Shown here piece after piece: positions 35,706 through 47,281 of a DNA stretch of 64,000 nucleotides. The notes below the pieces were generated by a model. The model saw nothing but the letters and a program-made list of their open reading frames with translations. It had not been told where the DNA came from and did no database searches. The DNA lies in the NCBI GenBank assembly GCA_029204225.1, contig CM055109.1, positions 26,032,178 through 26,096,177 of the forward strand. Reading direction: 5' to 3'. A program made the translations under genes and the position numbers. This DNA comes from Diphasiastrum complanatum. Lineage: Eukaryota > Streptophyta > Lycopodiopsida > Lycopodiales > Lycopodiaceae. Within the stretch, counting starts at the first letter, position 1. Every line of letters starts with the position of its first letter.

Positions 35706-36872
35706 TTTTGTTTCTTTAGCTCTCTCTCAAAGCATGATAGCTTTATGATCCCCAGACTACTCCTCTGTCTCTCAAAGAGTCCTTTGTCCAGGGCTTTAGT
35801 GAAGATGTCAAAAACCATGTCTTTTGTTCCGATGAGTGGTCTGCAGCATCTTCTTTTCAATTAGATCCCTGATCAAGTGGTACTTGATCGCAATGTGTTT
35901 CGTTCTGGAATGGAACACGAGTTGTCCATCTACAAGACCAGAGCTCATTCCTTGTTTTGCCCAATTCGTCCAGGGAGCTGCCTTAGCCAGATTATCTCGT
36001 TGGCCATTTTTGCTGCTACAATATATTATGTTTTGCAGGATGACTGGGCTACAACGGTCTGCTTCTTGCTGACCCAGAGAATTGCTGCTCCTGATGCAAT
36101 GGTGCATCCTCTTGAGACGCTTTTATAGTCATCCTTGAGAGATGCCCAGCTAGCATCGTTGTAGGAAAATATCCTGAAACCTGCATCACGACAATAACAC
36201 AAGCCATAATCCCCCGTTAATTGAAGATATTGCAAAATGCATTTTGCAATCTTCCAATGTGTCAAGCCTGGATTTGTGCAGAATTGGCTCATCCTGAACA
36301 CTGCATAAGCAATATCAAGACGTGTGTTGTCTACAAGGTACATCATGATCCTATCAGCTTCCTATAAGGTGTGAGTTGCATTTGTTCTCTCTCTTCCTCA
36401 GTCCTTGGACAGTCGTCGGTTGTCAGCACCGTCTCTGCGAGCATTGGAGTGTTCGCTCCTTTGCAGTTCAGCATCCCGAAGTCCTCTAGGATCTTCTGAG
36501 TGTATCTGGACTGGTGAAGGTATAACTTACTTCCCTCGTAGTTCCTTTCAGTTTGTAAGCCTAGGTAACACTTGGCTTCTCCCAGATCCACTATCTCAAA
36601 ATGTTTGTCATAGGCATTTCTTCTGTGCCATCCACCCAGGGGAATAGTCTTCGCCCTTGAGTATTAGTGATGTCTTAAATTTTCAGGCTAGAAAGTTAGA
36701 TCATGAAGAATCAAGTATTGTGCAGATCTTACTCTGCGTGCTGCTGATTGAAGCCATTGCTTCTTGGAGTCTGTTCCCTTGTTGATGGTTTTTTGTTTGA
36801 ATGCTTGGCCTCCTGGGTCTGCTATCTTCTTGGCTATGTTAGAATATGACAAGATGATTGGCTCTGATACCA
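35706..36872 (-). pseudogene. Copia D1 internal region: primer site, leader, partial RT and RNase H
   Basis: The primer-binding site (minus TGGTATCAGAGCC) is at 36,860-36,872. A leader of about 200 bp follows and joins directly to late reverse transcriptase near 36,650: MDLGEAKCYLGLQTERNYEG, SRYTQKILEDFGM, YRKLIGS, then DIAYAVFRMSQF, SYNDASWASLKDDYKSVS, SSKNGQRDN and FHSRTKHIAIKYHLIRDLIE. Gag, protease, integrase and the RT catalytic core are deleted. The frame at the RNase H end (DIFTKALDKGLFERQRSSLGI) runs into the LTR. Confidence 0.85.
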
Positions 36873-36873
36873 C

Positions 36874-37992
36874 TGAAAGAAAAGAAGTGTGATATGTTCT
36901 GATACCACTGAAGAATGAGAATGTGAATGTGATACGCTCTGCATGCCATTGAAGAGTGTGAATAAATCAGGATCACAGTCGCGAAGGAACCACGACTCTC
37001 TTGCCCTTGGATGGAGTTCAGATGCAATCGCTGGACATTGTCAACTAAATCACTCCTACAGTCCTCCATAGTGTAGTCAGACACTACTGATCTACGTTTA
37101 TAAAATTAATACAACATTCAACATAGTTTCAACCAAGGTGCAGAATTAGATGAACAAGGAAACTTAGACACACGAATAAACAGCAGAGCAATTTGCATTC
37201 GAGATCAGACACAACAAGAAAATCATCTATATTGATATTCCTCTGATTTCTTCAAGCACTGCATGCAAATCCACACCGTGTGTTGGTATGGGAGAAACAC
37301 AGTTCTCTCACGAGCAATCATCTCGCTTTACTAGCAGACAGTTGGATCTACAGATCCTAGACAAAATTGTCTTTGCACGCAGGCGGACATGTATATAGTA
37401 TTTTGTCTTGATTGCTTACTTGCATCAGACTACTGCATTACACTATATGTGTACTCTGTTGATCTATGTGTCAAGTATCATCTAGTAAGTATAGTCGCTC
37501 TATGTAAATCTAAGATTAGAGTGATTAAGCATCAACAACTAATCAAGAAAATACAAGAGTGGCAGATTAGCCACGACCTAAAATGTATCTGCTGACATCA
37601 TGCCATCAGATCAGATATATGTACTTCTGGGTACTTGCATGATCTCGCTGGTACTCTCTGGAGCGTGGAGGGTAGGAGAAGGTTTTGTTTTGGCCGTTTG
37701 CCTTCTCTCGTACTGGACCGCAAAAGATTCTCATGCCAGACTACAACAGATTATCATTTGTGAATCTTTTGTGTTCGCAAACCGTTCGTCTTTGTTTGCT
37801 TCAACTTTCGATTTCGCAAACCGTTCGTCTTCATTTTCTTTGACTTTCGAGTTTGCAAACCGTTCGTCTTCGTTTTCTTTGACTTTTGTGTCTGCAAAAC
37901 TTTCCATGCTTTGTGTCTCCTGACTTTCATGTTCGCAAACATCTTTGTCAAACTGAGGGTTGAAAGTTAGCAAGGCTATGTAGTTAGAAACA
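36874..37992 (-). repeat. 5' LTR of copia D1 (about 1.12 kb)
   Basis: Minus strand runs from TGTTTCTAACTAC to CTTTCA, one base before the primer-binding site. It contains the about 39-bp repeat series and an intact CTGATGCAAGTAAGC interior (near 37,425). That intact interior serves as the reference for the split 3' LTR. D1 lies inside an E-family LTR. Confidence 0.85.
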
Positions 37993-39149
37993 TTTCGTTT
38001 CTTCAAGTAATAGAATGCGAAAACTTCCTACTTCCAATGCATGACTATGCCTATAAAAAATTGAACAAAGCAGTAGTGATGGAAATCACGTTCAATATTT
38101 AGAAACTAACTTTCGCTAGATACTAATTGATTGCGTAGCCAAACATAAAGTATTGAATTCTAAGACAATTTTTATCAGTTAAAAAAGCAACACAGAGATG
38201 CATGCATTCTGACACAAACTGAATGCAATAAGAAAATAGTATTGATTCAGAAAAACAAGATTAGATGCTAATGAGTGCAAGATAATAGAGGATAGAAACT
38301 GCGCACTCTAAAGCTGTCTTTGAGTAACTAAGAATAAGTCTGAAATAAAAAACTCTGCTAATAAGTAGTAGCGCAATATCAACTCTACAAATAAATCTCT
38401 AAAAGATTGAGCTAGAATGCTCATGAGAGTTCAAGCTTGAAAGCTTGATAGAGAGCTAACAACAATACTTTCTAATTGTGAACGATCTGCTTGATGAGAG
38501 CGCAGGAAGCGTCACGTAATAACACTCAACTCCTTCACAAATTACAGTAACATTTTATTTGATACTGAGATGTATGAATTGCTGATTTATACTAAGTAAT
38601 TAGGTCATCAAATGCGATTGCCAGTTGGCTAGTATCCATTGGCATTCATCTAGTTCTTCTTAGAAGTTACTTGTTGATAAGCGGTGACAATTGGTTGTAA
38701 ACAGTCTGTCTACATAAATGAACGTCAACTGTCATTCTGTATAAATGAACGTAAACTACCACAGGCAAAAAATGCGACACTGCATTTTTACTCATATTTT
38801 GATAGAGCGAAAAATACGAAGAAGGCGACACTGCATCTTTTGCACGTAATTTTTGACAGGCGAAAAGGCAAAAAAGACGACACTGCATTTTTACACATAA
38901 TTCCTATAAAGCAAAAAATACGAAAAAGACGACACTGCATTTTTACACGTAATTCCTGACAAGCGACACTATTGGGTTTGTAGAGAGAGAAAATGTGACA
39001 CTATTATCAAACTCTATGCAGACTGTGTAATAACACTTGTAGTTTTGCAGACTGTATAAAGACACGGAAAAATCCACATAACTGGATAAACAGTTGGATG
39101 AAGATTAAAAATCGATTGGTCGATTAGTAGGAAAGAGAATAATCCAACA
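37993..39149 (-). repeat. LTR of a copia E element, truncated by D1, with 52-bp tandem repeats
   Basis: On the minus strand the LTR starts TGTTGGATTATTC right after a polypurine tract AAGGGGGAG (39,150-39,160). About four copies of a 51-52 bp unit (GCGACACTGCATTTTTAC-like; starts 38,775, 38,826, 38,878, 38,929) lie inside. The far end is replaced by the D LTR. Confidence 0.75.
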
Positions 39150-39407
39150 CTCCCCCTTGATCTGAATCCATGAATGCATTGACCTTTAAACTTAGTTCTT
39201 CACAAAATCTTTTGTGTGCATCCAAGCTTAATGCTTTGCTAAAAATATCTGCTATCATATCTTTGACCTCTTTGTTGAGAACTTCGCTTCTGACAAAGTG
39301 GTACTTCAATTCAATGTGCTTACTCCTAGAATGAAATCTAGGGTTGGCTGACAAGGCAATGGCACTTTGATTGTCACAAAATAATATTGTTGGAGCAATT
39401 TCTAATG
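39150..39407 (-). pseudogene. Copia E RNase H C-terminus
   Basis: Minus strand encodes [30 protein letters not shown] and [18 protein letters not shown], the end of copia RNase H, followed by polypurine tract and LTR. It stops abruptly near 39,408, where plus-strand RT of another copy begins. Confidence 0.85.
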
Positions 39408-40342
39408 CCTTTCTCAATGGCTACTTTGAGGAGGAGATTTACATGGAGCAACCTCCTGGTTTTGTGAAAGAAAGTGAAGAATCAAAAGTTTGTCTTTTGT
39501 TCAAAAGTCTCTATGGACTAAAACAAGCACCAAGGTCTTGGTATGCAAGGCTCAACTCCTATCTCATATCACTCGGATTTTGTCTTAGTGAATATGACCC
39601 CTCTCTGTAATATAAGTTTGTAAATAACTTTGTAGTTATTCTTTTCATCTATGTAGATGATATCATTCTTTGTAGAAATAATGAGAAGCTAGTCGAAGAA
39701 ACTAAGCATGCACTTGGTAGTGAATTTAAGATGCTGGACTTAGGAGTTCTTCACTATATTTTAGGCCTTGAAATTGATTTTTGGAAAGGTCAAGCCTTTA
39801 TAAGTCAAAGTAGATATGCATTTCCATGCTCAAGCAATGGAAAATTGTAAAGGCATAGATACACCAATGGAGCACATTGTAAAAGTTCCTATGAAAGATG
39901 ATGAAAAATCCTTTGAGGACATAATTCTTTATAGGAGTCTTATTGGCTCACTTATATGGTTAACAATGACTAGGCCTGATCTATGCTTTGGTGTGCATAA
40001 GCTAAGTCAACACATGTAGGATCCAAAGATATATCACTGGAAATTGTCTAAAAAATCTTGAGGTATATATCTTTTACCTTAGACTATGGATTAATCTACA
40101 AAGGAGAAGATCTGACTTTGGTTGCTTTTTCAGATTCAGATTTTGTAGAGATAGGTTGGATAGAAAATCCACAAGTGCTTCCACAATTTTTCTTGGAGGA
40201 AGCCTAGTTTCTTGGCTATCAAAGAAGCAAGCAACTATATCTTTATCATCTTGTGAGCTGAATACAAATCTCTTACAACCACAACAAAAGAGATTTTATG
40301 GATCAAAAGGCTACTCTTGGAGCTAAAGTGTTATGGAGATGA
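39408..40342 (+). pseudogene. Copia F reverse transcriptase/RNase H fragment
   Basis: Plus-strand blocks: [44 protein letters not shown] (YVDD active site), FKMLDLGVLHYILGLEI, SLIGSLIWLTMTRPDLCFGV, then a broken RNase H part. It starts mid-gene head to head with the E RNase H. It is interrupted at 40,343 by copia B2, whose LTR end lies there. Confidence 0.85.
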
Positions 40343-40616
40343 ACTTAGAATTTGCTTCGAACATGAACACAGATCATGCTACACAGTAACAGAGATAGAA
40401 AACACTCTCCACAACAAGCTCACATAGCAACTGTATTTCTCAAAATAAAATTACACCGTACATATAGTTGTTCACTCAGGCAACCCATGCATTATCCGCG
40501 TTGTCGTTGGCGGGAAACGTGTCCCATCGACTTGCCTCGTGGCGAGCCCAACTGATCCTTATCGACTGATAGGACCTATAGTACAATAGCACAGTGATTC
40601 TACTTTAATTCTAACT
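40343..40616 (-). repeat. 3' LTR of copia B2 (274 bp)
   Basis: Same family as 32817-33092; minus strand AGTTAGAATT to AATTCTAAGT, preceded by AAGGGAGAG. The flank 40338-40342 is GATGA. The matching flank is not available because the element's 5' half is lost. Confidence 0.9.
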
Positions 40617-42425
40617 CTCTCCCTTAAAGTAGAGTCTACTCTTTATATAGTCATATACATAGCTTTAAAGTCAACAAACTTTAAGTACAGAAAGCTTTGA
40701 TCTAAACTTATCAAATTTTCTCTAACAAGTGGCTTAGAGAAAATATCAGCTAGTTGTTCTTCCATACTACAATGAACAACATAAATTTCATGACTCAGCA
40801 GCCTCTCACATATAAAGTGATACTGAATCTCAACGTGTTTGCTTCTCACATGGAACACTGGATTCTTTCCTAGTTGAATGCCACTCTGAGTGTCACTATG
40901 TATAGTCGTGGGATTTTTCTGCTTCATGCCAACTTCTTTCAAGATTTGTCTCAACCATATAGCTTCTTGTGCTGCACTACACATTGCCTTATACTCTACT
41001 TCTATGGTGGATAGAGCAACTGTACTTTGCTTCTTACTAGACCAGGAAAAGCAACTTCCACAAAGCTGGAATACATACCCTGTGGTGGATCTATGATTAT
41101 CATAGTCACCTCTCCAATCCGCATCCACATAGCCACACAACTCAGGTAAACCCTCATGCTTCTTGTAAATCAAGCCATAATGTGAAGTGCCTTTTACATA
41201 ATGCAAAATGTGCTTAGATGCCTTCCAATGCATTTCCGTAGGTGCTGCCATAAACTGACTTACAAGACCAACAACATAGCATATATTTGGTCTAGTCGTG
41301 GTAAGGTAAATCAAGCTCCCTACTAACTGCCTATACAGCAGCGTAGCATCAAATGATTGTGACTCATCAAGCTTAGGAAGCTTTTTATCTGGTTCAATAG
41401 GAATATTCATTGGTTTGCAATCCTGCAACCTAAACCTGTGCAGCAACTCTTTGACATACTTCACCTATGTTAAACCCACTTCGTGTCATTTTTGCCACAC
41501 CTCTACTCCAAGGCAATAATGCATCAAGCTGAGATCTGTCATCTCAAATTGTTCCATGAGGTCTTTCTTGATCATGTCTATCATCTCTTGATTATTTTTT
41601 GTAATAATCGAGTCATCAACATAAAGAGCAATCAAAGCAACCATACCATCAAAGCATAAGACATATAGATTTGGATCAGAATGTGTTCTCACCATCCCCT
41701 TTGAACAAAAGTAGGCATCAATCCTGCTATACCATGCATGTGGTGTCTGTTTAAGACCATAAAGCAGCTTTCTTCAAGCGACATACTTTATTCTCTTGTC
41801 CTTTTGCTACATACTTTTTTCTCCTGTCCTTTTGCTACAAAGCCTTCAAGTTGATCCATGAACACCTCTTCTTCTAACTCACTATTTAGAAAAGCAGATT
41901 TCACATCCATCTGATGCAAAGGCCAACCAAAATGTGAAGCTAAAGCAACAAGTAGATGTAGAGTATTCCACTTACAAACTGGCGCAAAGGTCTCCTCATA
42001 GTTGATGCCTTTACTTTGTGCATATCCTTTGATCACCAATATTGCCTTGTGCTTTGCTATACTTCCATCTGCATGGTACTTAGTCTTGTATACCCATTTG
42101 CATCCAACGGGTTTCTTACCAACTGGTGGTTCTACTAAGTCCTATGTGCTATGCTTAGCAATTGACTCCATCTCCTCTCCCATGGCCTTGACCCAAATGT
42201 TATCATCCTTCGCTTCACCATAAGTTGAAGGTTCTTTGATTTGAATAATGTTAGATAAGAGAGCATAATCTGCTTCATACCTTTCAGGTTGTGTCTTCTC
42301 TCTTGTTGATCTTTGTAGCTCTCCCTGGTTAGATGATCCTGGGAAGTCATCCATGTCACGGCTCTCCAACAATCTCTCAAACCACTGGGGAGCTTCCTGT
42401 CAGGTGATCGGCTTCCTAGTGATAA
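40617..42425 (-). pseudogene. Copia B2 pol: reverse transcriptase and RNase H
   Basis: Near-duplicate of B1 pol. Blocks include [68 protein letters not shown] (here with Ser after YVDD) and DADWRGDYDNHRSTTGYVF. An open RNase H frame of 273 residues (40,643-41,464) ends in LADIFSKPLV. There are a few frameshifts in the RT. The 5' side ends near 42,425 inside the linker, where family A LTR sequence is joined. Confidence 0.92.
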
Positions 42426-42566
42426 TGCTTGTTGTTTGTCAAATTGCCAATCTAGATCAACTTTTTTGTGTCTAGTTTTTTGATAGATTGTTAAGTGAGC
42501 ATCCAATCACTCTTGTGGATCTTTTGTAGATCCATTTATGGTCCTAAAGTACAGTACTTTCACATG
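42426..42566 (+). repeat. Terminal fragment of a family A LTR
   Basis: Matches the last 140 bp of the LTR at 7729-8429 (GCTTGTTGTTTGTCAAATTG to GTACTTTCACA). The join to B2 carries an AATG microhomology. Confidence 0.88.
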
Positions 42567-44889
42567 ATGAAATTCATCTTGTCCAGCTTCAACTAGAATT
42601 TTTCTTCTTGCACTAGTCTTGTAAACCACCCAGGCCATCAAATGCTTGAGTTCAAATACACACCTAGTGTATTTCACCTTACTTATTCTTGAAAGACAAT
42701 ATTACATACAACAAAAATATTGCACTATGCAGTCTGCTTTCATAGTGGTGCATGTAATTCAATGTTCTTATTCATTTCCAATCCAATGGGGGCTACATTT
42801 GACTATAGTGATCTACTCACCAGATTTGAAGATCTAAGTATATTAATTCGATCTTTAAATCAACATATTAAAAGTTGTGCCTTACTCCTTCATATGATCT
42901 TGATGGTGAGATACTATATTTGGATAGGATGTGACGATTTGATGTTCATTTCTTGTGCCATAAAAATCACACTATAGGAAACATCTTTTCATCTAATCAA
43001 GCCTTGAATGTGATGGTTGATGATTCATACTATCTCTCATTAAAATACAATATATGATCACCAACTTTGGTTTGCTAAACCTAAGTACATGTTATAGGAA
43101 GTTATGTGTCATGATAGTGACTTAGGAATTTTTTATATCCTTCAAGATTTGAATGTTCAACAAGTTATGTGATTGTAACTTTTTTTTTTGTTAGAGAAAT
43201 CAATAATTTCTTGGGCCTCAAGAGATGGATTGATGATTATTCATTAAAATTCTCTTTTGAAAATAGAAAAATACTTTAAAATAGTAGTAATATTCATGAT
43301 AATAAATCAATACATCACATACTGGAGGTCCCATTGGTGGAAACTTACAAAAAACAGAAAATAGATCAAGAATCAATGACATCACCTATTGTTGCTAGAA
43401 ATCAAACAAAAGTAATCAAGACCATCTGGCAAATGAGGAACTTGATTAATTATGGGGACCCAAATCAAGACAAATCAAAACTATCTTTTCTTGGAATGTA
43501 TCCATCTGATCACCTTCAAAACCAACAATAATTGAGAATAAAATGATGGATTCAAGACCAGATTTGCCCTGTTGTTTATTTGTTTGATAGAGTTACTTGT
43601 AATTGAAGGACATACCCATGGAGAGAGGTTGGGCTAAAATAAATCATTAACTATAAACAGTCTGTTGTCTACGAAGAGAGGTTGGGTTAAAATAAATCAT
43701 TAACTATAAATAATTTGGTGTTTGTTTGTTAGATAGAGTTGCTTGTAACTGAAGAACATACCTATGGAGAGAGGTTAGGTTAAAATAAATCGTTAGCTAC
43801 AAAAAGTCTATTGTCTAAGATGATTGTGATGATGACATACTATACTTCAATTGTACTTTGTTATTTTGTCAAGCTCAAGAGCTTGAAGTGACAATCAAGC
43901 ATTGTTAACTATGTCTATCAGTACTTTTGGGAGGATTTGAGACCATAGGTGTGGTTCCTCAAATTCCAGAAAAGGGAGTGGAATCACTTATCTGCCAGCA
44001 GACGAATGATCCCACTCCCTTTTTTGAGATTTCATGGTAAACAGAAACATGCCACTATCCTAAATATTTTAAGGTCTATGCTCATGCATATGTGATTTGG
44101 TTCATAGTATAATTGTATTATGTTTTTTCTACATAGCTTGCTACTTTCATAAACATTAGAAAAAAAATGGACCAGAAAAGGGCCCTACAAGAAATGACAT
44201 GTAGGAGAGATAAATAAATGAAAGTCAAAATCACATCTTTATAACTTCTATATGCATTTTTTTGCACTATTTTCAATGCAAACCATTCAAATTATTGTAA
44301 TCACATCAAAAATAGTTTATGCTTAGCCATAGTTAACCATAATTCAAACATTGAAATACTTCCCTCTGTCGGGAGTGAAGATGCGTCGCAACAGTGGCAA
44401 GTACTCCTCGGTGCATGAAACCACATCTATCTGATTCAGGCTGACTAGTTGATCACAGCTTCGAAGTCACTGGATCTATACGGTCGATTCTGTAGCCATG
44501 CACGAAGTAGGTCAATTTGAGTTTAGCTTTGTGGAAGCATATTAGGTGTGAAAATTAGAGCGACATGATTGAATTAGACTATCAATCACACAAGTCAATT
44601 TTTAAGTTTATCTGCAAGCAAGGATTGACCAAATCATGAATAAAATGAGCATTCAATCATAGCATGCATGACCTAGATAACTAGAACATTGATTATTCAT
44701 TCGTGAATAGATACATTCTAAATGAAATCAGAGTCGCGTTCATCCTAAATCAATACTTTGTGATAAAAGAGATAAAGAATACAAGAATTGTGCTCTAGAT
44801 GTTCGATTGATCAATTGGATAGATTATTGAGCTAACCGAACAACTGATAAGTTGCTGGATATATACATATGGCTAACTAATTTATGAAA
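42567..44889. other. Non-coding stretch with a local repeat series and one hairpin
   Basis: No gene recognised. Between about 43,580 and 43,810 the phrase GAGAGAGGTTGGGCTAAAAT (with variants) followed by AAATCATTAACTA occurs three times. An inverted repeat is at 43,970-44,024. Confidence 0.5.
43970..44024. repeat. Inverted repeat, 17-bp arms
   Basis: AAAAGGGAGTGGAATCA pairs with TGATCCCACTCCCTTTT with one mismatch and a loop of about 21 bases. No protein-coding context. Confidence 0.7.
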
Positions 44890-45560
44890 ATATAGTACAA
44901 AGGACCATAAATGAACCTACATAAGGCTCCAAGAGTGATTGATTGATTGATACATCTATCTATTGCAAAAAGTAGTCACAAGATCTTGATCCAGAAAAGC
45001 GATATTGGATCCCACAATCAAGAGCAATCAAAACCATTGATCAAACATGGAATTCCGACCCCACATGTGTGTGGTACGGATTCCAATATAGCCTATTATC
45101 ATAGATTAAGTGGAATCAAGTTTAGATACCAAAGCATTGACAATAATTCAAGACAAATGTGTAGAAACCTCAAGATTGCCAATTTGCTCCAAAAATTCTA
45201 TCTCCTCACTATGGAATGATGGATTGTATGTACAATAGGGCTCTTTTCCTCTCAAGTTAGGTGAAAATCCAGCATGTAATTAGAAAGATGATTGACCATT
45301 TTTGCTCTAATTTTTCAATCTTACCTAATCCTAGAGTTTTGCCAAGTTGGTGGCTAGGTTGGTTATCCACCTCCATGATTCAAGGAATTGGCCCTATAAT
45401 CTAGGAATTATGACCTAACAAGCCTAACTAATCCTATGAATGATATTTTAATAGCTTTAACCTCACCTCACGCATGCCAACAAGGATTCACATGTGTGGA
45501 ACCCACCTATGTACAATTTACATGGTTTTGATCAAGCTAGATTTGCACGTGCCACAAAAA
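44890..45560 (-). repeat. LTR fragment of an A-related copia family (A')
   Basis: Parallels the LTR at 63,099-63,826 (GTACAAAGGACCATAAATGA; CTCAAGATTGCCAA; CTCACTATGGAATGATGGAT) and, more distantly, 4266-4966. No primer site or coding region is attached. Confidence 0.75.
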
Positions 45561-45893
45561 GTAAATTTGGCAATTTGGCCACTTTCAAGACAAAACTCAT
45601 AAAGCACTTGTTTTAAACCCTATACAAACTTTTCTAAGCATGAAGTAGACATTACTATGTCAATCCATAGCTCAAAAAGTATATGGTTTTTTATTATATC
45701 AATAGACCCACCTCATCAAGAGCTCCAAACAATGAATCAAATCCAAGCCGACTGCCTCCTTTCCACTCCAATTGACCAAAGTCAAGATCAAACAATCTAT
45801 CACTTTGTCAAAGTTTTGATAACATGTTACAAAAAAAGAAGTGAGGATCTTCAATCAATCTCTTGGAATAGACATCCAATATGCCAAAGCACA

Positions 45894-46098
45894 TGTCATA
45901 TGAGCTGATTCAGTTAGTTAGGATGCTGATGTGGCATAGGCTACGTGGTTAAATGCTTTCTTGGCAAGTATGCGAAGCACGATCTTCTTGACCTGTGAAA
46001 CCAGTTACTATATGTATAAGCTTTAATTAATGAGTACGTAGTTTTTCTGTCTCCTGGGCTATTGTTCAAGCATCTGTCATCTTTTGAATGGTCTCATA
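45894..46098 (+). repeat. 5' LTR piece of copia element H
   Basis: TGTCATATGAGC to GAATGGTCT is repeated directly at 53,884-54,082 with only a few differences. The copia-type gag follows. The LTR start and end are diverged between the two copies, so exact limits are uncertain. Confidence 0.7.
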
Positions 46099-46135
46099 AC
46101 TCGTTGCTGTTTTAGGCAGCTACTGTATACAGAGA

Positions 46136-47169
46136 TTGAATGCTTCAACACCGTTGGATGCTCAGAAATCAAGATTCGAAGGTGACAGCACTGTGAGAGG
46201 GACTCAGATCGCGAAGCGGGCCAAGTCAGATGGATTTCAAAGCGGGCTCCTTGATCGATCCACGAATCATCGCCGGCTAGAAACAGGGAATTACAGCGCA
46301 TGGAGCTGGAAAATGGCTATGGTGCTGAAGGAGCGCAGCCTATGGGGGTCGTCAGCGGATCTGAAGTGGTGGAGGTCGATGAAGAGGGTCAACCGAAGGA
46401 CGAAGTGGCTGCAGCTCAAAGTTGCTTCAAAGGAAGCAACGGCATATATGAAGATATGCCTTTCTCTGGGAGAATCAGCAGTATCTCAGGTTCAGGGTGC
46501 AACATCAGCGAAGGAGGTTTGGGGGCTGTTGAAATCTTTCTACGAACTGAAAGGGATTGCGGGAATCCTCTTGCTGCAGAGGCAGCTGTCCAGCTTGAGA
46601 ATGTCCGAAGGCGATGACTTTGCTAGCCATTTGCAGAAGTTGAAAGGCATAGCCAGGCAGTTGCAGGCAGCTGGAGCACCTGTGGAGAAATACCAAATCG
46701 TATACACCATCCTGAATAGCATTCCAAGAAGCTATGATCCACTCGTGATGTCATTAGAAAGCATGGAAGAAAAGCTGGATGCTGATTTTGTCACAAGAAG
46801 GCTTCTCCAAGAGGAGATACGGAGGAAGATGGATAACTCACATGATGAAGTGGCATTGCTCAGCAAATTAAAAGACCTCAATACTCAAGGAAAGGCTGAA
46901 AGTTCATTCCAGCATGGCCCTGTGAGCAAGGGAATGAAGAAAAAGGCTTGGAAAGAAGGCTGTCAAATGCTACTATTGCGATCAGGTGGGGGCACATAGT
47001 GAAATACTGTTACAGGAAGGCTGAAGATCTGAAGAACAAGGGGATGGCTCAAGCGAAGGTAGCAGAGGAAGAAGAGGCTGAGGTGTCCGTGGCATTCATG
47101 GCTATGGATATGCCATCAGAGCCAGACACCCGTCAGTTCCAAACTGTGCAGGATCAAGAAGTGAAATAG
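46136..47169 (+). pseudogene. Copia H gag with zinc knuckle
   Basis: Open frame of 287 residues (46,136-46,999). It has the copia gag entry NYSAWSWKMAMVLKERSLW, a UBN2 domain (AKEVWGLLKSFYE, QLSSLRMSEGDDFASHLQKL, LNSIPRSYDPLVMSLE, RRLLQEEIRRKM) and a Lys-rich tail. A one-base shift near 46,985 splits the CCHC knuckle CYYCDQ...GHIVKYC. The second frame continues to 47,169 through a Glu/Ala-rich linker. Protease, integrase and RT are not found before the 3' LTR at 53,866; a LARD-like insertion and unrelated sequence occupy that space. Confidence 0.85.
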
Positions 47170-47281
47170 GGCTCCGCTTAGGGAGTGCACCGCATGGCCG
47201 TCACGGAGTGCATGGGCGCACAGTCCTTCCCTGGCCCAATGCATCTTCCTCCCGGCACAATCTCTTGGCCAGCCAATCTCT
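47170..47281. other. GC-rich host sequence left of the LARD insertion
   Basis: Contains CACAATCTCTTGGCCAGCCA, which recurs directly after the LARD as CACAATCTCTCGGCCAGCCA, showing that both flanks were once continuous. Confidence 0.6.

Noticed and set aside
35136-38006. D1 as a complete element with two full LTRs
   Set aside because: The 3' LTR stops at CTGATG in its middle; its other half is 11 kb away in inverted orientation.
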